Positions 5,736-11,189 of a stretch of 11,189 bases of DNA are shown here, piece after piece. The DNA comes from an uncultured Austwickia sp. GTDB taxonomy: Bacteria > Actinomycetota > Actinomycetes > Actinomycetales > Dermatophilaceae. Both the position numbers and the translations under genes were made by a program. The stretch spans positions 1 to 11,189 of the forward strand of contig CAKUSI010000105.1 of the NCBI GenBank assembly GCA_934678955.1, in the 5' to 3' direction. Within the stretch, counting starts at the first letter, position 1; each line of letters starts with the position of its first letter. The notes below the pieces were generated by a model. That model searched no databases, was not told the DNA's origin, and was given only the letters and a program-made list of their open reading frames with translations.

Positions 5736-6344
5736 TCAGGCTGAGGCTCGCCCGCCGGGAACGAAGGCCGCGAGCAGCGCGGGAAGCGTCTCCTCGACTC
5801 GCCGCAGGGCCTCCTCGGGTGCCGCGGCCGCGGCCACCCAGAGCGCCGCTTCGTTGAGCCCCCCCGAGAGCAGGATGGCCACCGCCTCGGGGTCGCCGCG
5901 CAGCAGTCCCGCCCGGTCAAGCTCCGCCAAGCCCTCCTCGAGCGTGCGGCGGGAGTGCGCCGCGTCCAGGTCGCGCCAGGCGCCCCAGCCGAGGACTGCG
6001 GGCCCGTCGATCAGCATGATCTGCCGGGCGGCCGACCCCGTGGCCGCCCTGACGAAGGCGAGGCAACCCGCCTCGATCTGACCCCACGGATCATCCGCGG
6101 GAGCCGAGTCAGCGGCGGCCTCCACTTCCTCGGCCACGTCGCTCATGACTTCCCGCAGGACCGCCTCGAAGAGCGCCTGCTTCGAGGAGTACCGGTGGTA
6201 CACCGCGCCCCTCGTCACGCCCGCGTCGGCCGCAACCTCCTCCACCCCCACCTGCGTGAATCCCCGGTCGGCGAAGGCGGCGCGCGCCGACGCGATGATC
6301 TGCTCGCCAGTGCGCTGCGCGTGTTCCCGACTCTTTCGCGCCAC
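5736..6344 (-). CDS. TetR/AcrR-family transcriptional regulator
   Basis: The product is 202 residues, normal for the family. Residues ~13-59 are the TetR DNA-binding domain: a helix with II.SARAAFADRGF, then the helix-turn-helix VEEVAADAGVTRGAVYHRY at ~34-52, then SSKQALFEAV. The alpha-helical C-terminal domain (~80-195, with RQIMLIDGPAVLGW and LLSGGLNEAALWVA) would bind a small ligand and form the dimer. The GTG start at 6344 follows GGGAAGGGGAG on the minus strand. The gene is divergent from the small VOC gene at 6473 across a 128-nt gap full of inverted repeats, the usual arrangement for a TetR repressor controlling itself and its neighbour. The inducer is unknown. Confidence 0.9.
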   Translation of the reverse strand: MARKSREHAQRTGEQIIASARAAFADRGFTQVGVEEVAADAGVTRGAVYHRYSSKQALFEAVLREVMSDVAEEVEAAADSAPADDPWGQIEAGCLAFVRAATGSAARQIMLIDGPAVLGWGAWRDLDAAHSRRTLEEGLAELDRAGLLRGDPEAVAILLSGGLNEAALWVAAAAAPEEALRRVEETLPALLAAFVPGGRASA

Positions 6345-6356
6345 GGCTCCCCTTCC

Positions 6357-6463
6357 CTGACGTAAGCCCTCTTCTTGCGTACGACCCTGTTCTTACGTAC
6401 AGCCCTGTTCTTACGTACACAGTGTATGTATCGTGTTCGTTACGAACATCCTGTACGTAAAGG
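6357..6463. promoter_or_regulatory. TetR-VOC divergent operator region with tandem repeats and palindromes
   Basis: Three head-to-tail 18-bp units of form TTCTTACGTACAGCCCTG start at 6372, 6390 and 6408, and a decayed one may precede them at 6357. The third runs into a 9-1-9 near-perfect palindrome, TACGTACACAGTGTATGTA (6412-6430, one mismatch). A perfect palindrome GTTCGTTACGAAC follows at 6435-6447, and CCTGTACGTAAAGG at ~6450-6463 is a third, partial one. These are likely binding sites for the adjacent TetR protein, overlapping both promoters. The last overlaps the ribosome binding site AAAGGA (6459-6464) of the VOC gene. Confidence 0.65.
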
Positions 6464-6472
6464 ACCTTAGCC

Positions 6473-6880
6473 ATGACGCTGACCAGCCTCTACCCCGTGC
6501 TTATGACGGACGACGTCGCGGCCGCCGGGGACTTCTTCACGCGGCACTTCGACTTCGAGACGACGTTCGCCAACGAGTGGCATGTGAGCCTGCAGCGCGA
6601 CGGGTTCGAGCTGGCCGTCCTGCAGGCCGGCCATGCCACCATCCCCGAGACCTACCCACGCGCCACCACCGGCGGCCTGCTCATCAACCTGGAGGTCGAG
6701 GACGTCGACGACGCGTACGACCGCCTCGTCGGGCGCGAGGGCCTGACCCCGTTGCGCGACATCCGCACCGAGGACTTCGGGCAGCGGCACTTCATCCTGG
6801 CCGGTCCCGAGGGCACGCTCATCGACGTCATCACCCCGACGCCGCCGACGGAGGAGTACGCCGCCTCGTTCGTGCAGTGA
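6473..6880 (+). CDS. Small VOC (glyoxalase-fold) family protein
   Basis: A 135-residue single VOC domain opens with the strand SLYPVLMTDDVAAAGDFFTRHF and has the typical closing strand LAGPEGTLIDVITP near residues 108-121. A central LINLEVEDVDDAYDRL segment fits the fold's alpha/beta unit. Such single-domain proteins act as dimers in detoxification, dioxygenation, or binding of drugs such as bleomycin and fosfomycin; the metal ligands are not clear enough to choose. The ATG at 6473 follows AAAGGA (6459-6464) with 8-nt spacing. It is probably repressed by the divergent TetR regulator and induced by that protein's ligand. A hairpin follows the stop by 8 nt. Confidence 0.85.
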   Translation: MTLTSLYPVLMTDDVAAAGDFFTRHFDFETTFANEWHVSLQRDGFELAVLQAGHATIPETYPRATTGGLLINLEVEDVDDAYDRLVGREGLTPLRDIRTEDFGQRHFILAGPEGTLIDVITPTPPTEEYAASFVQ

Positions 6881-6888
6881 CCCCGCGC

Positions 6889-6911
6889 GGCGGTGAGCAC
6901 GGGTCACCGCC
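6889..6911 (+). terminator. Hairpin after the small VOC gene
   Basis: A perfect 8-bp stem, GGCGGTGA (6889-6896) with TCACCGCC (6904-6911), has a 7-nt loop, 8 nt past the stop. The downstream arm is also the first part of the 16-bp repeat array that follows. Confidence 0.5.
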
Positions 6912-6982
6912 AGGAGCTGTCACCGCCCGGAGCTGACACTGCCTGAAGCCGTCACTGCCCGGAGCTGTCACCGCCTGGAGCG
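6903..6982. repeat. Five tandem 16-bp repeats running into the 3' end of arsC
   Basis: The consensus is GTCACCGCCCGGAGCT. Copies start at 6903, 6919, 6935, 6951 and 6967; the third is the most diverged (GACACTGCCTGAAGCC). The first three lie in the convergent gap. The last two form the arsC stop codon and its final ten or so codons. Confidence 0.9.
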
Positions 6983-7404
6983 GCTCGTTCCTCGACCGCC
7001 ACGCCCAGCTCACCCAGCAGTTCGGTAACCCTGCGCCGAATCTCGTCGCGAATCGGGCGTACCGCCGCCACGCCCTGCCCTGCGGGGTCGTCGAGCGCCC
7101 AGTCGAGGTAGCGCTTGCCCGGAAAGTACGGGCAAGCATCGCCGCAACCCATCGTGATCACCACGTCGGAGGCCGCGACGGCCTCCGTCGTGAGCACCTT
7201 GGGCTTCTCCGCCGAGATGTCGATGCCGACCTCGAGCATCGCCTCCCGGACGGCAGGGTTGATCGAATCGGCAGGCGCCGAACCGGCGGACCGGACCTCG
7301 ACCCCGCCGGCGGAGAGGTGCTGGGTGAAGGCAGCCCCCATCTGGGAACGGCCGGCGTTGTGGACGCAGACGAACAGCACGGACGGGCGCGACGAGTCGC
7401 TCAT
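6952..7404 (-). CDS. arsC: Arsenate reductase (low-molecular-weight phosphatase fold)
   Basis: A 150-residue cytoplasmic enzyme reduces arsenate to arsenite for export. The phosphatase-like loop CVHNAGRS (C13-x5-R19) holds the nucleophilic cysteine. The MGCGDACPYFPGKRYLDW motif (85-102) carries Cys87 and Cys91. In actinobacteria this type is usually mycothiol/mycoredoxin-coupled, while related enzymes use thioredoxin through two further cysteines. The sequence alone does not settle which applies here. The ATG at 7404 overlaps the acr3 stop (ATGA), and its AAAGGA (7412-7417) lies inside acr3, so translation is likely coupled. It is the last gene of arsM-acr3-arsC. The C-terminal tail (APGGDSSGQ) is encoded by a 16-bp tandem repeat and is unlikely to belong to the catalytic fold. 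Confidence 0.93.
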   Translation of the reverse strand: MSDSSRPSVLFVCVHNAGRSQMGAAFTQHLSAGGVEVRSAGSAPADSINPAVREAMLEVGIDISAEKPKVLTTEAVAASDVVITMGCGDACPYFPGKRYLDWALDDPAGQGVAAVRPIRDEIRRRVTELLGELGVAVEERAAPGGDSSGQ

Positions 7405-8486
7405 GGTCGAGTCCTTTCGAGATCCGGGTGCGGGTAGCGGTCCCTCAGGGCCAGGGATACGTAGACCAGACCGACCAGGACGGGGACCTCGATCAGTGGG
7501 CCGACGACGCCGGCCAGCGCCTGGCCCGAGGTCACCCCGAAGGTCGCGATCGCCACCGCGATCGCCAGCTCGAAGTTGTTGCCCGCCGCGGTGAAGGCGA
7601 GGGTCGTGGTCCGCTCGTACGTCATCCCGAGCGCCTTGCCGACGAGATATCCGACCCCCCACTGGAGGGCGAAGTACATCAGGAGGGGCACGGCGATCCG
7701 CGCGACGTCCCACGGCTGGCTGGTGATCTGGCGGCCCTGGAGGGCGAACAGGATCACGATCGTGAAGAGCAGCCCGTAGAGCGCCCACGGGCCGATGCGC
7801 GGGAGGAAGGAGCGCTCGTACGGCTCGCGCCCCCAGCGGCGCTCGCCGATCCGCCGGGAGAGGTAGCCCGCCAGGAGCGGGATTCCGAGGAAGATCAGGA
7901 CGGACTTGGCGATCTGCCATGGCGATACGTCCAGGTCGGCCTGGGGCAGGCCGAGCCAGCCAGGCAGGACGGTGAGGTAGAACCAGCCCAGCGCGGCGAA
8001 CGCAATGACCTGGAAGATCGAGTTGAGCGCGACGAGCACAGCTGCGGCCTCGCGATCCCCGCAGGCCAGGTCGTTCCAGATGATGACCATGGCGATGCAG
8101 CGGGCGAGGCCGACGATGATCAGGCCCGTGCGGTATTCCGGCAGATCGGGCAGGAAGATCCAGGCCAGGGCGAACATCAGCGCCGGGCCGACGATCCAGT
8201 TGAGGACCAGCGACGTGACCATGAGCGGCCGGTCCCCGGTCACGGTGTCGAGGCGGTCGTAGCGGACCTTCGCGAGGACCGGATACATCATCACGAGCAG
8301 CCCGATCGCGATCGGGAGGGACACCCCGTCGACCTCGACGGCGGACAGCGAGCCCGACAGCCCCGGCACCAGCCGTCCGAGCAGCAGGCCCGCCGCCATG
8401 GCCGCGAGGATCCACACGGGCAGGAAGCGGTCGAGCGTGGACATGCGAGCGGCGACGCTCGACGTGTCGTGCGTGGTGGTCGTCAT
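7401..8486 (-). CDS. acr3: Arsenite efflux transporter Acr3
   Basis: A 361-residue membrane protein of the bile/arsenite/riboflavin transporter superfamily has about ten membrane segments. It exports As(III) driven by the membrane gradient. Diagnostic features are LARCIAMVIIWNDLACGD with the conserved Cys130 in the fourth helix, and TAAGNNFELAIAVAIATFG with the conserved glutamate late in the protein. Both are typical of Acr3 and absent from ArsB. I chose the ATG at 8486, preceded by a GAAGAGCGAG purine run in the 14-nt gap after arsM. An internal ATG (MSTLDRF) at 8444 is a possible shorter start but has no clear SD. The stop overlaps arsC by 4 nt. Expression is expected from the arsM promoter under ArsR. 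Confidence 0.95.
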   Translation of the reverse strand: MTTTTHDTSSVAARMSTLDRFLPVWILAAMAAGLLLGRLVPGLSGSLSAVEVDGVSLPIAIGLLVMMYPVLAKVRYDRLDTVTGDRPLMVTSLVLNWIVGPALMFALAWIFLPDLPEYRTGLIIVGLARCIAMVIIWNDLACGDREAAAVLVALNSIFQVIAFAALGWFYLTVLPGWLGLPQADLDVSPWQIAKSVLIFLGIPLLAGYLSRRIGERRWGREPYERSFLPRIGPWALYGLLFTIVILFALQGRQITSQPWDVARIAVPLLMYFALQWGVGYLVGKALGMTYERTTTLAFTAAGNNFELAIAVAIATFGVTSGQALAGVVGPLIEVPVLVGLVYVSLALRDRYPHPDLERTRP

Positions 8487-8500
8487 GGTCTCGCTCTTCT

Positions 8501-9418
8501 TCAGGCGTGTGGCTTGGCCGCGCGGACGAACGCGCTGGCGAAGGCCCCGTCGAGCGCGTCGACCGCCTCCGTCAGCGTGAGACCTTCGGGCAGCTGCGCC
8601 GCATCGATCTGGTCGGACATGGCTTCGAGCTCGGAGCGCTCGTAGCGCCGGGTCACCTCGATGCCGGCGTCCTCGAACCCGGCGGCGCCCAGCTTGGCGA
8701 GGTAGTCCGCGTCCCGGAGCGCGCCCGAGATGCAGCCGGTCCACAGCGAGACGACACCGCGCAGCCCGTCCGGGATGTCGCGCAGCAGCACGATGTCCGA
8801 GACCGCGAAGCGCCCACCCGGGCGCAGCACCCGGAAGGCCTCTCGCACCACGGCGTCCTTGTCGGGGCTCAGATTGATGACGCAGTTGGAGATCACGACG
8901 TCGACCGAGGCGTGGGGCAGCGGGACGTCCTCGATGGCACCCAGCATGAACTGCGCGTTGGTCAGACCCGACTGGTCGCGGTTGCGCTCGGCGAGCGCCA
9001 GCATCTCGGGGGTCATGTCGAGCCCGTACGCGGTGCCGTCCGGCCCCACCCGGCGGGCCGACAGGAGGACGTCCAGGCCACCGCCCGACCCGAGGTCGAG
9101 GACGTCCTCGCCGGGGCGCAGTTCGGCCAGCGCGGTCGGGTTGCCGCAGCCCAGGGAGGCCGCCAGCGCCTCGTCGAACGGGGTGTCGCTTTCGTCATAC
9201 AGATTCGACGTGATGGGGTCGACCGCCTGCATCTTCGATGCCTCGCCGCAGCAGGCTGCCGCGCTCTCGCCCGCCGTGCCCCGATCATCGGAGGCGCCGG
9301 CGGAACCGCAGCAGCTAGTGGTGGCCGCGCCGACCGCGAGGTGCCCGCGGGCCGCACCCGCGTAGCGATCCCGCACCGCCGCGCGTACTTCCTCGTCCGT
9401 CTGCTGCCCTGTCGCCAT
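8501..9418 (-). CDS. arsM: Arsenite S-adenosylmethionine methyltransferase
   Basis: A 305-residue enzyme methylates As(III) to methylated, partly volatile arsenicals. The SAM-binding motif VLDLGSGGGLDVLL starts near residue 106. Three cysteines fall where the arsenic-binding cysteines of the family lie: C91 (SLGCGNP), C179 (ISNCVINLSPDK) and C229 (LWTGCISGAL). The N-terminal ~60 residues carry two vicinal pairs, C36-C37 and C56-C57, each followed by Gly, in an Ala/Gly-rich linker before the conserved YDESD segment. The ATG at 9418 has AAGGAG (plus-strand 9428-9433) 9 nt upstream. It is the first gene of arsM-acr3-arsC, transcribed divergently from arsR across an 86-bp gap. Confidence 0.95.
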   Translation of the reverse strand: MATGQQTDEEVRAAVRDRYAGAARGHLAVGAATTSCCGSAGASDDRGTAGESAAACCGEASKMQAVDPITSNLYDESDTPFDEALAASLGCGNPTALAELRPGEDVLDLGSGGGLDVLLSARRVGPDGTAYGLDMTPEMLALAERNRDQSGLTNAQFMLGAIEDVPLPHASVDVVISNCVINLSPDKDAVVREAFRVLRPGGRFAVSDIVLLRDIPDGLRGVVSLWTGCISGALRDADYLAKLGAAGFEDAGIEVTRRYERSELEAMSDQIDAAQLPEGLTLTEAVDALDGAFASAFVRAAKPHA

Positions 9419-9439
9419 GACCTACCGCTCCTTGTCTCG

Positions 9440-9500
9440 ATGGATATCGAATCAGGCTCGTTCACAGACTGGACCCTTGATTCGACGTCTGTCAAGATAG
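9440..9500. promoter_or_regulatory. arsR-arsM divergent operator/promoter
   Basis: TCGAATCA (9447-9454) and TGATTCGA (9478-9485) form a perfect widely spaced inverted repeat. On the minus strand TTGACAGACGTCGAATCAA (9477-9495) has TTGA/TCAA ends and a central ACGT, the form of ArsR/SmtB operators. It contains TTGACA, a good -35 for arsM, though a matching -10 is not clear. ArsR bound here would block both directions and leave on As(III) binding. Confidence 0.55.
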
Positions 9501-9504
9501 GCGT

Positions 9505-9843
9505 ATGGCCGTCCTGGAGTCCGCACCGCAGTCCGCTCCCGTGACCTGCTGCGGGCTCGCGAGCGCGCCGCTCACCACGGAGGACGCCGAACGCCTCGCG
9601 CCGCTGTTCAAGGCCCTCGGGGACCCCGTACGGCTCCGCATCGCGTCGATGATCGCCTCCCGGCCGGAGCTGTGCGTCTGCGAGATCACCCCCGCGTTCG
9701 AGCTGTCCAGCGGCACGATCTCGCACCACCTCAAGACGCTCCGCGAGGCGGGCTTGGTCGACTGCGAGCGCCGGGGCACATACGTCTTCTATTGGATCCG
9801 CCCGGACGCTCTCGGCGCGCTCTCGGCGCTCCTGTCGGCCTGA
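9505..9843 (+). CDS. arsR: Arsenic-responsive repressor, ArsR/SmtB family
   Basis: A 112-residue winged-helix repressor. Residues ~26-105 form the DNA-binding fold, with LFKALGDPVRLRIASMI and the recognition segment LSSGTISHHLKTLREAGLV. Cysteines lie at 15, 16, 57 and 59. The Corynebacterium glutamicum ArsR senses As(III) with Cys15-Cys16 of one subunit and Cys55 of the other. The CC pair at 15-16 and the ELCVCE motif here match that site design closely, though the proteins are aligned only by eye. It is divergent from arsM-acr3-arsC and should repress that operon and itself. The ATG at 9505 has no good SD upstream (only GATAGG), so a short or leaderless mRNA is possible. Confidence 0.93.
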   Translation: MAVLESAPQSAPVTCCGLASAPLTTEDAERLAPLFKALGDPVRLRIASMIASRPELCVCEITPAFELSSGTISHHLKTLREAGLVDCERRGTYVFYWIRPDALGALSALLSA

Positions 9844-9895
9844 GGCCCGGAAGGTCCCCGGAACGTCCCGCCCTCGAGCAGGCCGGCGGCCGGCT

Positions 9896-9913
9896 GCGCC
9901 GAGTGATCGGCGC
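9896..9913 (+). terminator. Hairpin after arsR
   Basis: A perfect 7-bp stem, GCGCCGA (9896-9902) with TCGGCGC (9907-9913), encloses a GTGA loop, 52 nt past the arsR stop. A weaker GC hairpin precedes it at about 9879-9898. There is no T-run. It probably ends the arsR transcript before the next gene. Confidence 0.45.
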
Positions 9914-10031
9914 ACCGTCGTCGCGCGGAATTCCTCGGCCGCACACCGTGCGCGCATCGTGAATCGGTGCTTCGCTGAGACAACCCCGTGCAGCCGCGCG
10001 GGTGCCCCTCCGCGAAAGAAGGCGACGCCCG

Positions 10032-10553
10032 ATGACGTACGACTCCGCAGACCGTGCCCCTGCTGGCGCCATCGACGATGCCGCCGCCGCCAAGGCCGTC
10101 GAGCTCCTGCGCAAGGCGCCCCTGGTCATGCTCGTGACGATCTCCGCAGACGGCGACCTGCAGTCGCGGCCCATGACGATCCAGCAGGTCGAGGACGACG
10201 GCGACCTGTGGTTCTTCCTCGGCGCCGGCTCCCAGCAGGCACGCGCCATCAAGGCGGACCCGCGTGTCAACATCGCGATCGGCCACGCCGACTGGTGGCT
10301 GTCCGTGACCGGGCAGGGCCACCTGGCCCAGGACCGCGCCAAGCTCGACGAGCTGTGGAACCGCGAGGTCGAAGCCTGGTTCCCCGGCGGCAAGAATGAC
10401 CCCGACGTGGCGTTGCTGCGGGTCGAGACAACGTCCGCCGAGTACTGGGACTCCCCGGGCGGCGGTCGGGTCTCCTCGCTGTTCCACTTCGTGAAGTCGC
10501 GGGTGACCGGTAGCCGCATGGAGGGCGAGAACGCCGCGACGGATCTGCCCTGA
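10032..10553 (+). CDS. Pyridoxamine 5'-phosphate oxidase-fold (general stress protein 26-like) protein
   Basis: A 173-residue cytoplasmic protein with a split-barrel flavin-binding fold. Seen in order: a helix AAKAVELLRKAPLVMLVTIS, then DGDLQSRPMTIQQVEDDGDLWFFL, whose RPM segment is the usual flavin/phosphate contact, then a helix QQARAIKADPRVNIAI, a strand VTGQGHLAQD, and a helix LDELWNREVEAWFPGGKNDPDVALLRVE. The WFPGGKNDPDV stretch is characteristic of the general-stress-protein-26 subgroup. These proteins bind FMN, FAD or F420; the substrate is unknown. I chose the ATG at 10032 with GAAGG ~9 nt upstream; a GTG at 10002 would add 10 residues. It follows arsR in the same direction but is separated by 188 nt and a hairpin, so it is probably not in the arsenic regulon. 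Confidence 0.85.
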   Translation: MTYDSADRAPAGAIDDAAAAKAVELLRKAPLVMLVTISADGDLQSRPMTIQQVEDDGDLWFFLGAGSQQARAIKADPRVNIAIGHADWWLSVTGQGHLAQDRAKLDELWNREVEAWFPGGKNDPDVALLRVETTSAEYWDSPGGGRVSSLFHFVKSRVTGSRMEGENAATDLP

Positions 10554-10571
10554 CAGAGCCCGCCTGCTGCG

Positions 10572-11189
10572 TCAGTCCAGCATGTCCTCCAGCTCGACGC
10601 CCTTGGTCTCCGGCACGAAGCGCGCCACGACGAGCAGAGAGACCAGGGCGAAGAACGCGTACGCGCCATAAGCGACGCCGAGGCTCATCGCGCTCAGGGC
10701 CGGGAACGTCACGGTCACCAACCAGTTGGCGCCCCACTGCGACAGGCCCGCCACGGCGAGGGCCGCGCCGCGGATCCGGTTGGGGAACATCTCGCCGAGC
10801 ATGACCCACATGACCGGTCCCCACGAGACCCCGAAGAACACGACGAACAGGTTGGCGGCCACGAGCGCCACCGGCCCGGCGATGTCGCCGAGGGCCGGCT
10901 CGCCGTTCACGATCGGGGCGGTGCCGAAGAGGTAGGCCATCGTGCCCAGGGACAGGACCATGCCGGCGGAGCCGACCAGCAAGAGCGGCTTGCGGCCCAC
11001 CTTGTCGATCAGCGCGATGGCGATGACCGTGACGACCACGTTCACGATGGACGTGAACACCGAGATCGCGAACGAGTCCGACTCCGAGAACCCGACCGAG
11101 GCCCACAGGGTCGTCGAGTAGTAGAAGATCACGTTGATCCCGACGAACTGCTGCAGCGCCGCGATGGCGATGCCCAGCCAGACCACGCG
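10572..11189 (-). CDS. Sugar-porter MFS transporter, C-terminal part (runs off the window)
   Basis: About 205 residues of the C-terminal half of a major-facilitator sugar/proton symporter. Visible hallmarks are QQFVGINVIFYYSTTLW (the sugar-contacting QQ..GIN of helix 7), DKVGRKPLLLVGS (the loop between helices 8 and 9), GEMFPNRIRGAA (the P-E/M..P..R.R signature after helix 10) and the terminal FVPETKGVELEDM. Roughly six membrane segments are present, so the N-terminal six lie to the right of the window. Related proteins carry glucose, xylose or other sugars; the substrate is not resolved. The reading frame is open to the last base. It is convergent with the stress-type gene, with only 18 nt between stops and no strong hairpin there. 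Confidence 0.92.
   Translation of the reverse strand, partial: RVVWLGIAIAALQQFVGINVIFYYSTTLWASVGFSESDSFAISVFTSIVNVVVTVIAIALIDKVGRKPLLLVGSAGMVLSLGTMAYLFGTAPIVNGEPALGDIAGPVALVAANLFVVFFGVSWGPVMWVMLGEMFPNRIRGAALAVAGLSQWGANWLVTVTFPALSAMSLGVAYGAYAFFALVSLLVVARFVPETKGVELEDMLD

Noticed and set aside
6903..6982. CRISPR array
   Set aside because: Units are 16 bp and directly adjacent with no spacers, so this is a plain tandem repeat.
7428..8645. 405-codon plus-strand frame opposite acr3, and a similar one opposite arsM (8507-9544)
   Set aside because: Both are shadows of strongly identified genes; products are charged low-complexity sequence without domains.
10554..10571. Terminator between the convergent stress-type and MFS genes
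   Set aside because: Only 18 nt separate the stops. The best pairing is CTGAC/GTCAG, 5 bp around a 16-nt loop, too weak to call.

Overview
The window is about 70% G+C with codon third positions strongly biased to G/C. It carries gene types typical of Actinobacteria: a mycothiol-type arsenate reductase next to Acr3, a CgArsR-like ArsR, two-domain VOC proteins and a secreted cysteine-containing rung-repeat protein. A high-GC actinobacterium is likely. I cannot name the genus from the sequence. I see no phage, transposase, tRNA, rRNA or CRISPR.

Layout. 1-650 is a gene-poor stretch. Its first ~230 bases are AT-richer than the rest, and it ends in a possible remnant of a small cysteine-containing protein on the minus strand. 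652-1041 is the C-terminal part of a pentapeptide-repeat protein that seems to have lost its N-terminus, followed by a hairpin. 1136-2924 is an ABC-F ATPase of the antibiotic-resistance kind. Its leader holds a 12-codon open reading frame with its own Shine-Dalgarno (SD) sequence. Codons 2-6 of that frame are perfectly complementary, over 12 bp, to the SD of the ABC-F gene, which is the layout of a ribosome-stalling translational attenuator and the most interesting thing in the window. 3107-3889 is a two-domain VOC (glyoxalase-fold) protein whose stop codon lies in a 56-bp tandem duplication. 4038-4814 (minus) is a TauE/SafE-type permease. 5108-5629 is a secreted protein built of ~20-residue rungs. 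It is separated from a convergent TetR regulator (5736-6344, minus) by two strong back-to-back hairpins. The TetR gene is divergent from a small VOC protein (6473-6880), and the gap between them is packed with TACGTA-type repeats and palindromes.

6952-9843 is a complete arsenic module. An ArsR repressor reads rightward, and arsM-acr3-arsC read leftward from the shared 86-bp regulatory gap. ArsR would release the promoters on binding As(III). ArsC reduces arsenate to arsenite, Acr3 exports arsenite, and ArsM methylates it. acr3 and arsC overlap by 4 nt. 10032-10553 is a PNPOx-fold stress-type flavoprotein. 10572-11189 (minus) is the C-terminal part of a sugar-porter MFS transporter that runs off the window.

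Several intergenic regions carry short tandem repeats (14, 15, 16, 18 and 56 bp units). One of these arrays forms the last codons of arsC.
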